DNA from: an uncultured Opitutia bacterium
GTDB lineage: Bacteria > Verrucomicrobiota > Verrucomicrobiia > Opitutales > Opitutaceae
DNA: 64,000 nucleotides
Assembly (NCBI GenBank): GCA_903840415.1
Contig: CAIMFY010000122.1
Coordinates: 1 to 64,000, forward strand
Reading direction: 5' to 3'
Part shown: piece after piece, positions 9,229-17,248 of the stretch
How the letters are laid out: each line of letters starts with the position of its first letter
How positions within the stretch are numbered: position 1 is the first letter of the stretch
The notes under the pieces: model-generated
Seen by the model: the letters and a program-made list of their open reading frames with translations, nothing else
Told to the model about the DNA's origin: nothing
The model's database searches: none
Position numbers and translations under genes: made by a program

Positions 9229-9927
9229 TCACCGCGTCGCTTCGGGGATTGGTTGCCCCAGATCGCTCAATAACTTTCGTGGGCGCCCACGCGAAATTAT
9301 CCATTCGGCCACCGCGACATTTATGGCCCAGCCCGCTCCCATGAAAAGTGCCCTTGCGAGTTCCCCTTGAATGCTCGGGAACAGAAACCCCGGGAGATGC
9401 GTGAAGGCTTGCGTCCCCGCGCCGAGGCCGAGGGCGTAACCGCGAATCATCCAGGCTTCGTGTCGCGGGATGTCGCGCCGCAGGACCGCCGCAACGCCGA
9501 GGCACAGGGATAACGCCATCGCCGAACCCGCCAACAGGCGGATGACATAGAGGAACGGGCCGTCGAAACTCGCGGGCAGCGGGCCGGCAAAACTTGCGGG
9601 CGGGTGGAACAGGGTCATCCACAGGCCCGTCAGCGCGGCGACCAGGCCACATGGGACCAGCACTCGCCCGGCCACACGATGCCAGGATCGGTTACGGCGC
9701 CGGAACCCGGGCGCGAACTGGAATGCTCCAAGCACGCAATAGATCACTGAGCTGGCAATGTGCGCCACGACGGACAGTGGCGCGGCAAAGAACCGTGCGT
9801 TGTCGGGTGTTATTTCCGCCCCACCGCCGAGCTGAACCAGCCGAAGAGTGCCGCCGGCAATCGGGATGAGGCTGAGAGCGATCAACCCGGTGGGAATGAT
9901 CCAATTGGCTCTGGCGGGGGAGGTCAT
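9229..9927 (-). CDS. DUF2306 family membrane protein
   Basis: The 232-residue protein has about six to seven hydrophobic helices. Conserved His/Arg-containing segments such as RNRSWHRVAGR, RHEAWMIRGYALGLGAG and THLP match the DUF2306 family, whose function is not established. The open frame starts at 10044, but the first 39 residues look unlike protein, so the ATG at 9927 is preferred. It reads in the same direction as the glutaredoxin/DUF3313 gene upstream. Confidence 0.7.
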   Translation of the reverse strand: MTSPARANWIIPTGLIALSLIPIAGGTLRLVQLGGGAEITPDNARFFAAPLSVVAHIASSVIYCVLGAFQFAPGFRRRNRSWHRVAGRVLVPCGLVAALTGLWMTLFHPPASFAGPLPASFDGPFLYVIRLLAGSAMALSLCLGVAAVLRRDIPRHEAWMIRGYALGLGAGTQAFTHLPGFLFPSIQGELARALFMGAGWAINVAVAEWIISRGRPRKLLSDLGQPIPEATR

Positions 9928-10080
9928 GCTGAAGGCAGGTATCGCGACGGACCCAAAACACCGTTTTGCGTCCACATGTATGAAAGCAGTGATGGTCTCC
10001 GAGTTGGTTTTGCGCGCCTCACTCTTCCGTTGCAACCAAGGCAACCATCAGCGCAAGGACGACAAGGGCTGCGATCATGG

Positions 10081-11106
10081 TCATTTCGCGGCAATCTTAG
10101 TTACGGTCGGATGGACAATCTTGCGCAGCTCAATGCTCCAGTGGTCGATGGCATAGTGCGCCTGACCGAAGCGAGTATAGGCCCAAAGCCCCTGCAACGG
10201 CGTGGCGTTGGTGAAGCCCGCGAGGGCTACGAGTTGCTCGCCGTTGCTGGCATCGCGGACTTCGTATTCAACGCTAACACCCCCGTTGTCGACCGGGCAA
10301 ATCACCAGGCTCGTGACCACGTTGAGGGCGGGATTGGAAGTGTCTACGCCGGTGATCGCGGAGCGGATCCTCAACGTTCCCGCTTCGGCGGCAGTGACGA
10401 TCATCCACTCCTTCGCGAACGCTTTCCGCAGGGCCTTATCGCCGTAAGCAGCAAGATCCGTAATTTCCTTCGCGGAGATTTTCTTTTGATCCTCGGCCGT
10501 GAGGCGAACGACCGCGGGCTCGATGAGCACGCTGGTGTAGTCTGACTTCCTCCAATCAGTCCGCTCATACACGAGGCGATGCGAGTCCTTCGGATCGGCC
10601 TTCAGGTGATCGTAGCTATCGAGAAATCCACTGGAGTGGTTCGACAGGTTGGCGCACCCACCCACCAATAATGAGGCGAAGATCACCGGGAGGATCCTCA
10701 ACCGGGCCGCGAATCTCGAGGGAATGGCGTTGGCCCCGCTCGCCCGGAGATATCTCAGCGCCATGGCGAGTTTGGACTGCACCGTGGTGGAGCGGTCGGC
10801 GGCATGACCGGAGCCAGCGACCGGGCGCAGCGCGACCCGCCGCGACTTGACCTTTAACGGACGAACCCGGGCGGCGAGAAACGGTCCGAGTTCGGCGGCA
10901 CCGAAGTCGGCGAGAATGTTGCCCGACCAATCGAGGACTGGCGCTTTTGCCTGGCCGGAGAGGAGCAGCATTTCAGCGAACGCGGCTGCGTCAGAGGTCA
11001 CGCTCAGTTCGTCGTAAGCGACCCCTTCGCGATCTAAGACTTCGCGGGCTTGGGCACACCACGGGCAACCGATCTTGGTATAGAGAATGGGACGGGAGTT
11101 TTTCAT
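10081..11106 (-). CDS. Glutaredoxin fused in frame to a DUF3313-type lipoprotein
   Basis: One uninterrupted frame of 341 residues carries two proteins. Residues 1-85 are a glutaredoxin with active site CPWC at 14-17. Residues 115-341 look like a DUF3313 lipoprotein: hydrophobic signal ILPVIFASLLVGGC with lipobox Cys at 151, then the soluble domain. A cytoplasmic thiol enzyme in front of an internal lipoprotein signal makes little topological sense, so either the lipoprotein is translated separately from an internal start (ATG at 10764) or a stop codon has been lost. Its ATG overlaps the stop of the MFS gene by 4 bp (ATGA), so it is translationally coupled to it. Confidence 0.7.
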   Translation of the reverse strand: MKNSRPILYTKIGCPWCAQAREVLDREGVAYDELSVTSDAAAFAEMLLLSGQAKAPVLDWSGNILADFGAAELGPFLAARVRPLKVKSRRVALRPVAGSGHAADRSTTVQSKLAMALRYLRASGANAIPSRFAARLRILPVIFASLLVGGCANLSNHSSGFLDSYDHLKADPKDSHRLVYERTDWRKSDYTSVLIEPAVVRLTAEDQKKISAKEITDLAAYGDKALRKAFAKEWMIVTAAEAGTLRIRSAITGVDTSNPALNVVTSLVICPVDNGGVSVEYEVRDASNGEQLVALAGFTNATPLQGLWAYTRFGQAHYAIDHWSIELRKIVHPTVTKIAAK

Positions 11107-12554
11107 GAGGAAAAAGACGACCTGTTGGCGCGGGCACGGCTGCCCATCGCGATGACAAGCGCACCGAGGGTCAGAATCGCCGCGACGCCAAATGTGATCC
11201 GCATGCCGGTGGCAACGGCGCTAGGGCGCGCCGCTGTGAGGTCGATCGTCGCCGCTCCCAGTGCGAACACGGCGCCCATCACGGATGCGCCCGTGATGCG
11301 GCCGAGATTACGCGAGAGATTGAGCAGGCCGGAAACAACGCCCCGTTGTTCAGGTTGGATGCCTGCCATGATGGCGGTGTTGTTGGCCGTCTGGAACAGC
11401 CCGTAGCCGGCGGTGATGATTGCTATCGGAACGAGGTAGCCGAAAACGCCGAGCGTTGCCGGCAGGAGGGATAGATTGAAGGACCCGATTGCCATGCTGA
11501 TGAGCCCGATGACGGTCATGCGTTGGGCGCCAAAACGGTCCGCCCAGCGACCGGCAGGCATCGCAATCAGAGCGGCGACCAGCGGACCGACCGACAAGAC
11601 GAGCCCGACCCTGGCTGCATCGAGTCCCAGCGCGCGGGATAGATAGAACGGCCCGACCACGAGCGTTGTGGTCACCACCGTGGCGACGAGCACGCTGATC
11701 GCGAGACTCGCGCTCAGCACGGGGTCGCGGAACATCCCCAACCGAATCAGAGGAGCCGCAGCTCTCGCCTCGGCCTGGACGAAGAGGCCGGCGCCGCCCA
11801 CCGCCGCCAGCAGCAGCACCACGTTGAGCAAACCGAAACCGCCGCACCCAACCGTCACGGCCAAGGCATACGCCGCGAGCGTCAGGGCCAGCAGCAGCGT
11901 GCCCACTTGGTCGAACCCGACTGACCCTGCTTTTGGCCCCCGGCGATCCGCGGCCAGCGAGCGACGTGCGAGGAAAAAGGTGAGGAGGCCCAACGGCACA
12001 TTGATCAGGAAGATGGCCCTCCACCCGAATCCGGCGATCAGAACCCCTCCGAGCGATGGTCCGAGAGCGGTGCCAACCGCGGACATCGTTCCCAGCAATC
12101 CCATGGCGCTGCCGGTTTTTCCCTTGGGGACCGTCTCCCCGACAAGCGCCATGGTGAGGGCCATCATGATGGCCCCTCCGAGTCCCTGCACGGCCCGGCC
12201 AGCCAGCAGCAACCAGAGCGTGGGCGCACCGCCGCACAGGGCTGAAGCCAGCGTAAACAGGAGGATTCCGGCCAGCAGCAGGCGGCGGCGGCCGATGAGA
12301 TCACCGAGCCGTCCAACGCTGACAATCAGCGTGGTGATCACGAGCAGGTAGGAAAGGACCACCCACTGGACTTCCTGGAAAGAGGCGGTGAACGCCTGGG
12401 CCAACGTCGGCAGAGCAACATTGGCGATGCTCGTGTCGAGAGACGACAGCAGCATGGACAGTGAAAGGCTGATGAGTGCCCACCGCACCGACGGTGCCCG
12501 ATTCGCGCTTTCAGCGAGCGCCCCATCTCCCTCCGCTATGGCTGTCTTCAACAT
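11103..12554 (-). CDS. MFS drug exporter, DHA2 (EmrB/QacA-like) family
   Basis: The 483-residue transporter has 14 predicted membrane helices. It shows the DHA2 signature features LDTSIANVALPTL in helix 1, GRLGDLIGRRR in loop 2-3 (motif A) and GWRAIFLINVPLG in helix 6. It should export drugs or other compounds across the inner membrane using the proton gradient. The frame is open to 12680; the ATG at 12554 is chosen because upstream residues overlap the promoter region shared with the divergent LysR gene. It forms an operon with the downstream glutaredoxin ORF (4-bp overlap) and is probably controlled by the adjacent LysR regulator. Confidence 0.9.
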   Translation of the reverse strand: MLKTAIAEGDGALAESANRAPSVRWALISLSLSMLLSSLDTSIANVALPTLAQAFTASFQEVQWVVLSYLLVITTLIVSVGRLGDLIGRRRLLLAGILLFTLASALCGGAPTLWLLLAGRAVQGLGGAIMMALTMALVGETVPKGKTGSAMGLLGTMSAVGTALGPSLGGVLIAGFGWRAIFLINVPLGLLTFFLARRSLAADRRGPKAGSVGFDQVGTLLLALTLAAYALAVTVGCGGFGLLNVVLLLAAVGGAGLFVQAEARAAAPLIRLGMFRDPVLSASLAISVLVATVVTTTLVVGPFYLSRALGLDAARVGLVLSVGPLVAALIAMPAGRWADRFGAQRMTVIGLISMAIGSFNLSLLPATLGVFGYLVPIAIITAGYGLFQTANNTAIMAGIQPEQRGVVSGLLNLSRNLGRITGASVMGAVFALGAATIDLTAARPSAVATGMRITFGVAAILTLGALVIAMGSRARANRSSFSS

Positions 12555-12602
12555 GGGCCGGACTATAGCCCACGACCGGACATGGCGGAAGACGCACCGT
12601 TT

Positions 12603-12617
12603 GCACTTTATTCGTGC
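12603..12617. promoter_or_regulatory. Candidate LysR-type operator
   Basis: An interrupted dyad gcac-N7-gtgc (12603-12606 with 12614-12617) lies between the divergent LysR and MFS genes, where LysR regulators usually bind T-N11-A dyads. The stem is short, so this is a suggestion only. Confidence 0.35.
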
Positions 12618-12648
12618 GTTTGGCGCTATGCCACGACACGGTGAAATC

Positions 12649-13548
12649 ATGTCGAGACCCGATCTCAATCTGCTCGTCACCCTTGATGTGCTGCTCGCGG
12701 AAGGCAGCGTGGCGCGCGCGGCCCAACGGTTGCGACTCAGCCCGTCGGCGATGAGCCGGGCCTTGGCGAGATTGCGTGAGACGACGGGCGATCCGCTTTT
12801 GGTGAGAGCCGGACGCGGTCTTGTCCCTACCCCCCGAGCGCTCGAACTCCGCGAGCAAGTCAGTCAGGTCGTGCAGGGCGGCGAAGCGGTTCTGCGGCCG
12901 GCCGAGAAGCTCGACCTCAAACCATTGATCCGAACCTTCACGCTTCGGATCAGTGAAGGCTTTGTGGAAAACTTTGGACCAGACCTCATTGCTCGCATCG
13001 GCGAGGACGCTCCCCACGTTCGGCTGCGGTTTCTGCCGAAGGCGGATAAGGACAGCAAATCGCTTCGCGACGGAGCCGTTGATCTGGAAACCGGCGTAGT
13101 GGAGACAACGACAAGCCCGGAGGTGCGTGCGCAAGCTTTGTTCCGAGATCGCTACATCGGCGTCGTGAGCAAAGGGCACCCCCTGAGCAAGGGCAAGATC
13201 ACCCCCGCCCGCTACGCCGCCTGCCGGCACATCTCCATCTCGCGGCAGGGCCTCGACAAAGAACCGATTGACGAAGCCCTGAAGCCCCTTGGGCTGACGC
13301 GGGAAATCGCCGTTGCGATTGTTGGTGGCTTCGCGACCGCACTGGCTCTGGCTCGGGCCTCCGACCTGGTCGCCAGCGTTCCCGAGCGACATACGGGAAA
13401 TCTGCGCCTTGGGATGCATAGCTTTTCCATTCCGGTTCCCACGCCTGAGTTCACCGTATCATTGCTTTGGCACCCCCGAATGGATGCCGATCCGGCGCAT
13501 CGATGGCTTCGCGGCTGTGTTAGGGATGTCTGCACCACGACCCACTGA
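12649..13548 (+). CDS. LysR family transcriptional regulator
   Basis: The 299-residue regulator has a winged helix-turn-helix at about residues 3-62 (DLNLLVTLDVLLAEGSVARA, LSPSAMSRALARLRETTGD), followed by a LysR substrate-binding domain. The frame is open from 12388, but MSRPDLNLL at 12649 is the typical family start; an ATG at 12628 is an alternative. Divergent placement from the MFS/glutaredoxin operon, with 94 bp between, suggests it controls that operon in response to an exported compound. Confidence 0.9.
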   Translation: MSRPDLNLLVTLDVLLAEGSVARAAQRLRLSPSAMSRALARLRETTGDPLLVRAGRGLVPTPRALELREQVSQVVQGGEAVLRPAEKLDLKPLIRTFTLRISEGFVENFGPDLIARIGEDAPHVRLRFLPKADKDSKSLRDGAVDLETGVVETTTSPEVRAQALFRDRYIGVVSKGHPLSKGKITPARYAACRHISISRQGLDKEPIDEALKPLGLTREIAVAIVGGFATALALARASDLVASVPERHTGNLRLGMHSFSIPVPTPEFTVSLLWHPRMDADPAHRWLRGCVRDVCTTTH

Positions 13549-13864
13549 GCAGTTTGGCTTTTAGAGAGTGGTAGCGCCGCTGCCGTCACCCAGACGGGCA
13601 AGATTGCGCCGTTTCACAATGAACGTATTCGGCACGGGCAAATTGCAAGCTGGGCTTGCCTCGAAAAAATGGGCACCAATTCAGACGGCGTTGACGTCAA
13701 TGAACGCCATTGAAACTGCTGGGTTGAGGCGATGTTTTTCCGGATTGGGTGTTAATCACTTTTTGCAAAAACTCGCATGGATTGGCCGAGAAAACGCGAA
13801 TTCGAGAGGCCAAATCCGAACTAACGCCCAAAGTGATTAACACTCGAATCCCGCAAGAGCCTCC
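13549..13864. other. Intergenic region with tRNA-Asn-like motif copies
   Basis: No credible gene lies here. It holds two inverted copies of a motif shared with the tRNA-Asn anticodon arm (listed separately). Near 13630-13660 it also has a stretch resembling 9175-9200 (both contain tcggcacgggcaaat), just before the inverted copies. Confidence 0.5.
13741..13851. repeat. Inverted repeat with 14-bp perfect core (gtgttaatcacttt)
   Basis: gtgttaatcacttt at 13749-13762 is exactly inverted at 13830-13843. Imperfect matches extend outward (ggatt on both sides), giving arms of about 20 bp and a 111-bp unit. A further copy of gtgttaatcac lies at 13885-13895 inside a terminator loop, and tgttaatcac occurs in the tRNA-Asn anticodon arm. 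It could be a miniature inverted-repeat element or a set of operators. Confidence 0.6.
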
Positions 13865-13907
13865 AAAAAAGAAACTTCCGCAAAGTGTTAATCACCCTGC
13901 GGAAGTT
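13865..13907 (-). terminator. Terminator of tRNA-Asn with motif-bearing loop
   Basis: On the reverse strand a perfect 10-bp stem (13898-13907 with 13873-13882) encloses a 15-nt loop and is followed by TTTCTTTTTT. It starts 16 nt after the tRNA-Asn CCA end. The loop holds gtgattaaca, the exact complement of tRNA-Asn nucleotides 33-42. Confidence 0.8.
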
Positions 13908-13923
13908 CGGATCAAAAAACAGA

Positions 13924-13998
<75 letters not shown>

Positions 13999-14202
13999 AT
14001 GGCTCGCGCGGCTTGCACCGGCGAAAGGACCCACGAAAACAGGCCGGATTAGGCCCTTGTCAATGTCTGTTTTGCCCGCCACCGAGGAAAATCACCATGC
14101 AGCCAAAGTTTTGGTTGCTTTCACCTTGCCCGCTCCTATGACCTCAAACCCTTTTCCACTACGCCTGCCTCCAATTCCGGGGCGACAGGGGGAACGAAAT
14201 CC

Positions 14203-14994
14203 ATGAAGCAACAGTTCAAACTCAACGTCACGCCGCGCGCTCAAACCGGCCGCAGCGCCTCCCGCCGTCTCCGCAAGGCCAATCGTGTTCCCGCGATTCT
14301 TTACGGGAAGCACACTAGTCCGGAGTCGCTCTCGATCGAAGGACCGGAGTTCGTTCGCTTGCTGAAATCCGTCGCTGGCCGCGCCGTTCTCATCGAGCTC
14401 GCCCGTGCAGACAAGTCGGATCAGGCACTCTCGTTCCTGCAGGAAGTGCAGCGTGATCCGATCACCGACAAATATCTTCACGTTGATTTGCAGGAGGTGA
14501 AGTCAGATGAAAAATTTGAAATCCGTGTTCCAATTCAGACCGTTGGTGAATCTTTCGGTGTAAAAAACCAGAGCGGCGTGCTAGAACTCAATACGCATCA
14601 ACTCCGCGTTCGCTGTCTGCCCAAGGATTTGCCTGAGGTCATCACGATCGATGTCACCGAACTCAAGGTCGGTGAGACGATCAAAATTGGTGCGCTCAAG
14701 CCGGTCGCTGGTGTCGAATTCATGGACACCAAGGGCCAGCCCGTCGTCTCGTGTGTCGAACCCGTTGCCGAGATCGTGCAGGAAGTCGTTGCCGCCGCGC
14801 CCGTCGAGGGTGCCGCCGCCGTTCCCGCCGAGGGTGCTGCTGCTGCCGCTCCCGGTGCGACTCCCGCTGCTGGTGCTCCCGCTCCCGCCGCTGGTGGGAA
14901 ACCTGGTGCCGCCGCGGCTCCCGCCGCTGGTGCCAAACCCGGTGCGGCTCCCGCCGCCGGTGCCGCCAAGCCCGCCGCTCCCGCCAAGAAGTAA
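14203..14994 (+). CDS. rplY: 50S ribosomal protein bL25/Ctc with Ala/Pro-rich tail
   Basis: The 263-residue protein has an N-terminal 5S rRNA-binding L25 domain (residues 1-95, VTPRAQTGRSASRRLRKANR and the PAILYG motif) and the TL5/Ctc C-terminal beta domain (100-185). About 75 residues of low-complexity Ala/Pro/Gly/Lys follow. The tail is longer than usual and repetitive, probably disordered. It binds 5S rRNA in the central protuberance of the large subunit. A ribosome site (aggggga) lies about 10 nt before the ATG. It leads the cluster with pth, rpsF, ssb and rplI; rplY-pth linkage is common in bacteria. Confidence 0.95.
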   Translation: MKQQFKLNVTPRAQTGRSASRRLRKANRVPAILYGKHTSPESLSIEGPEFVRLLKSVAGRAVLIELARADKSDQALSFLQEVQRDPITDKYLHVDLQEVKSDEKFEIRVPIQTVGESFGVKNQSGVLELNTHQLRVRCLPKDLPEVITIDVTELKVGETIKIGALKPVAGVEFMDTKGQPVVSCVEPVAEIVQEVVAAAPVEGAAAVPAEGAAAAAPGATPAAGAPAPAAGGKPGAAAAPAAGAKPGAAPAAGAAKPAAPAKK

Positions 14995-15063
14995 TTCTTG
15001 TTTTTATTTCCGCGCCGCTCCGTCGCTTGACCGCGCCGGAGCTTGGCGATTGTTCTTTGAGTC

Positions 15064-15645
15064 ATGTCCATCTCGCTCGTTGCCGGTCTCGGCAATCCGG
15101 GCCGCGATTACGAGTCCTCCCGCCACAATCTTGGTTGGGTGGCGCTCGATGCTTTCGCCAAAAAACATGGCCTCGCTTGGAAACAGGCGGCGCAGTTTGA
15201 GGCGGAAGTCGCGCGCTGGGATACTCCCGGCCGCACGCGCTGGCTCGTGAAACCACTGACGTTCATGAACGAAAGCGGTCGCGCCGTCGGCGCGTTTGCC
15301 CGATTCTTCAAAATCGCGCCGCCCGATATCGCCGCCGTCTACGACGACCTCACGATCGATCTCGGTCTCGTCAAAGTTTCGGTCACCGGCAGCGCAGGCG
15401 GTCACAATGGCGTAGCCAGCCTGCTTGAGCACGTCGGTGACGGCTTTGTCCGCTACCGACTTGGCATCGGTCCGAAGCAGCCCGCGCAGATGGAACTCTC
15501 AGACTTCGTCCTCGGAAAATTCACTCCCGAACAACACACTCTTCTCTCTCAAAAGCTCCCATCCCACGTCGACGGCCTCGACCTGCTGCTCTCCCGCGGC
15601 ACCGAAGCCGCGATGAACCAACTCAACCGCAGAGCCCAACCATGA
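15064..15645 (+). CDS. pth: Peptidyl-tRNA hydrolase
   Basis: The 193-residue Pth cleaves the ester bond of stalled peptidyl-tRNA in the cytoplasm, recycling tRNA. Family motifs are complete: GLGNPG near the start, the catalytic His in SSRHNLGW, KPLTFMNESG, DDLTIDLG and GSAGGHNGVASL. Length is normal. Its stop overlaps the rpsF start by 4 bp (ATGA). Confidence 0.97.
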   Translation: MSISLVAGLGNPGRDYESSRHNLGWVALDAFAKKHGLAWKQAAQFEAEVARWDTPGRTRWLVKPLTFMNESGRAVGAFARFFKIAPPDIAAVYDDLTIDLGLVKVSVTGSAGGHNGVASLLEHVGDGFVRYRLGIGPKQPAQMELSDFVLGKFTPEQHTLLSQKLPSHVDGLDLLLSRGTEAAMNQLNRRAQP

Positions 15646-15938
15646 TCGCCACCAAACGCAATTACCGCGCCTCCTTCATCCTCGACAATCGCGGCAAGGA
15701 AGAATCCGTCGAGCAACTGATCGAAGGCGTGAAGAAAGTCATCGCCGAAGTTCAAGGCGAAGTCTCCGCCGTCGAAAACGTCGGCCGCAAAGACTTCATC
15801 CGCGTGACCGACAAGAAGCTCACTGCTGCGCACTACGTGCAGATCAAGTTTTCCGGCCCCGCAGCGACTCCCGCGTTGCTCCGCGAAAAGCTGCGGCTCA
15901 ACAGCAGCGTTTACCGCACGTTTATCCAGTCGGCCTAA
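15642..15938 (+). CDS. rpsF: 30S ribosomal protein bS6
   Basis: The 98-residue bS6 has the usual ferredoxin-like fold start (NYRASFILDNRG) and the length expected without an acidic tail. It binds with S18 on the platform of the small subunit. Translation is coupled to pth through a 4-bp overlap. No rpsR follows; ssb comes next, so S18 is encoded elsewhere. Confidence 0.95.
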   Translation: MIATKRNYRASFILDNRGKEESVEQLIEGVKKVIAEVQGEVSAVENVGRKDFIRVTDKKLTAAHYVQIKFSGPAATPALLREKLRLNSSVYRTFIQSA

Positions 15939-15962
15939 CCGGCGCCGGTCCGTCTTTTCTCC

Positions 15963-16451
15963 ATGCCCGCCCTCAACAAAGTTCTTCTCATGGGCAACCT
16001 GACGCGCGACCCCGAGTTGCGCGTCACGCCGAAGGGCACGTCCATTTGCCAGTTTTCCCTCGCGATTAACCGCACCTTCAAAATGGAGTCGGGCGAGACC
16101 CGCGAGGAAGTCACTTACATCGATGTCGAAGCGTGGGGCAAGCAGGGCGAGACGATCGCGAAATACGTGACGAAGGGCCGTCCGCTCTACGTTGAAGGCC
16201 GCCTGCGGCTCGACCAGTGGGAAGACAAGAACACGAAGGAAAAGCGCAGCCGTATGAAGGTCGTGCTCGAGCAATTTCAGTTTCTCGGTGACAGCCGCGG
16301 CGGCGGTGCAGGTGGGGGAGGCGGCGCGTCCGTTTCGTCCGAACCCGGCATCGATCAGACCGTTTCGCCCGAGCGCCATTCTCCACCTGCTCGCGGTGGT
16401 GTCGCCAAACCCGGCGCGCAGGAAAATCTCGACGAAGACGTTCCTTTTTAG
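15963..16451 (+). CDS. ssb: Single-stranded DNA-binding protein
   Basis: The 162-residue SSB has an OB fold at residues 1-110 (NKVLLMGNLTRDPELR, SICQFSLAINR, TYIDVEAWGKQGE, YVEGRLRLDQW). A Gly-rich flexible linker follows, with the acidic tip ENLDEDVPF, which recruits partner proteins such as polymerase subunits and helicases. It lies 24 bp downstream of rpsF in the ribosomal protein/replication cluster. Confidence 0.97.
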   Translation: MPALNKVLLMGNLTRDPELRVTPKGTSICQFSLAINRTFKMESGETREEVTYIDVEAWGKQGETIAKYVTKGRPLYVEGRLRLDQWEDKNTKEKRSRMKVVLEQFQFLGDSRGGGAGGGGGASVSSEPGIDQTVSPERHSPPARGGVAKPGAQENLDEDVPF

Positions 16452-16578
16452 CGTTTTGAGCGTTTCCAAAAATTTATCGTAGCGGCGTCCTTTAACTGAC
16501 GCCGTCGGCGGCAAGTGCCGTCGCGACACCCGAAAACCACAATCGCCGCTTCGCGCGGACTGCTTAGACAAAACCAAC

Positions 16579-17124
16579 ATGGCTCACACAGAAATTCTCC
16601 TCGTCCAACCCGTCGAAGGTCTCGGCGGCGAAGGCGATCAAGTCAAAGTCCGCGCCGGTTACGCGCGCAATTATCTCCTTCCGCGCAAGATCGCGGTGCC
16701 GCTCACCGCGTCGAACCGCAAGCATGTCGATGCCCTGAAGGCGCGGCGCGCCTCGCGCGAACAGTCGGAGCTTTCCGGCGCACAGGAACTCGCCAAGCAG
16801 CTCGAAAAGACGAGCCTCGCCTTTGCCGTGAAGACTGGCGAGGGCGGCAAGATGTTCGGCGCGATCACCGCGCAGGATATCCACGACAAGCTAGTCGCCT
16901 CCGGTTTCACTCTCGAAAAGAAGAAGATCCACCTGCACACGCCGGTGAAAACCCTCGGCAAGCACGAGGTAAAGGTGAAACTCCACGCTGACGTTTCGGT
17001 CGACCTCAGTTTCGACGTCGTCTCGGAAAACCCGATTGTGCCGGTCGCCGTCGAGGCCCCGAAGCGCGTCGAGAACTACGAGCGGCCCTACGAAAAGCGC
17101 GAGCGCAAGCCGCGCCGCGAGTAA
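16579..17124 (+). CDS. rplI: 50S ribosomal protein bL9
   Basis: The 181-residue bL9 has the N-terminal RNA-binding domain (EILLVQPVEGLGGEGDQVKV, YARNYLLPRKIAV), a long connecting helix and the C-terminal domain to about residue 150. A basic tail (RPYEKRERKPRRE) slightly longer than usual follows. It reaches between adjacent ribosomes from the L1 stalk base. A strong terminator follows at 17144. Confidence 0.96.
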   Translation: MAHTEILLVQPVEGLGGEGDQVKVRAGYARNYLLPRKIAVPLTASNRKHVDALKARRASREQSELSGAQELAKQLEKTSLAFAVKTGEGGKMFGAITAQDIHDKLVASGFTLEKKKIHLHTPVKTLGKHEVKVKLHADVSVDLSFDVVSENPIVPVAVEAPKRVENYERPYEKRERKPRRE

Positions 17125-17143
17125 CTGCCGTCCTTTGATTTCG

Positions 17144-17182
17144 AAGGCCGCGTCCGCGCGTCGGACGCGGCCTTTGTTTTTT
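17144..17182 (+). terminator. Rho-independent terminator after rplI
   Basis: An 11-bp perfect stem (17146-17156 with 17162-17172, loop cgcgt) is followed by tttgtttttt. It closes the rplY-pth-rpsF-ssb-rplI unit before dnaB. Confidence 0.9.
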
Positions 17183-17248
17183 GGGAACAGAATGTTCAAA
17201 ACCTACAGTTGCCGCGCCGCCGCCGTCCGTTTTCACTGACGATTCCGC

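Noticed and set aside
13741-13907. CRISPR-like array near tRNA-Asn
   Set aside because: The copies are too short, irregularly spaced and alternate in orientation.
14598-15095. Ala/Pro-rich reverse frame over the rplY tail
   Set aside because: It only mirrors the low-complexity tail of bL25.
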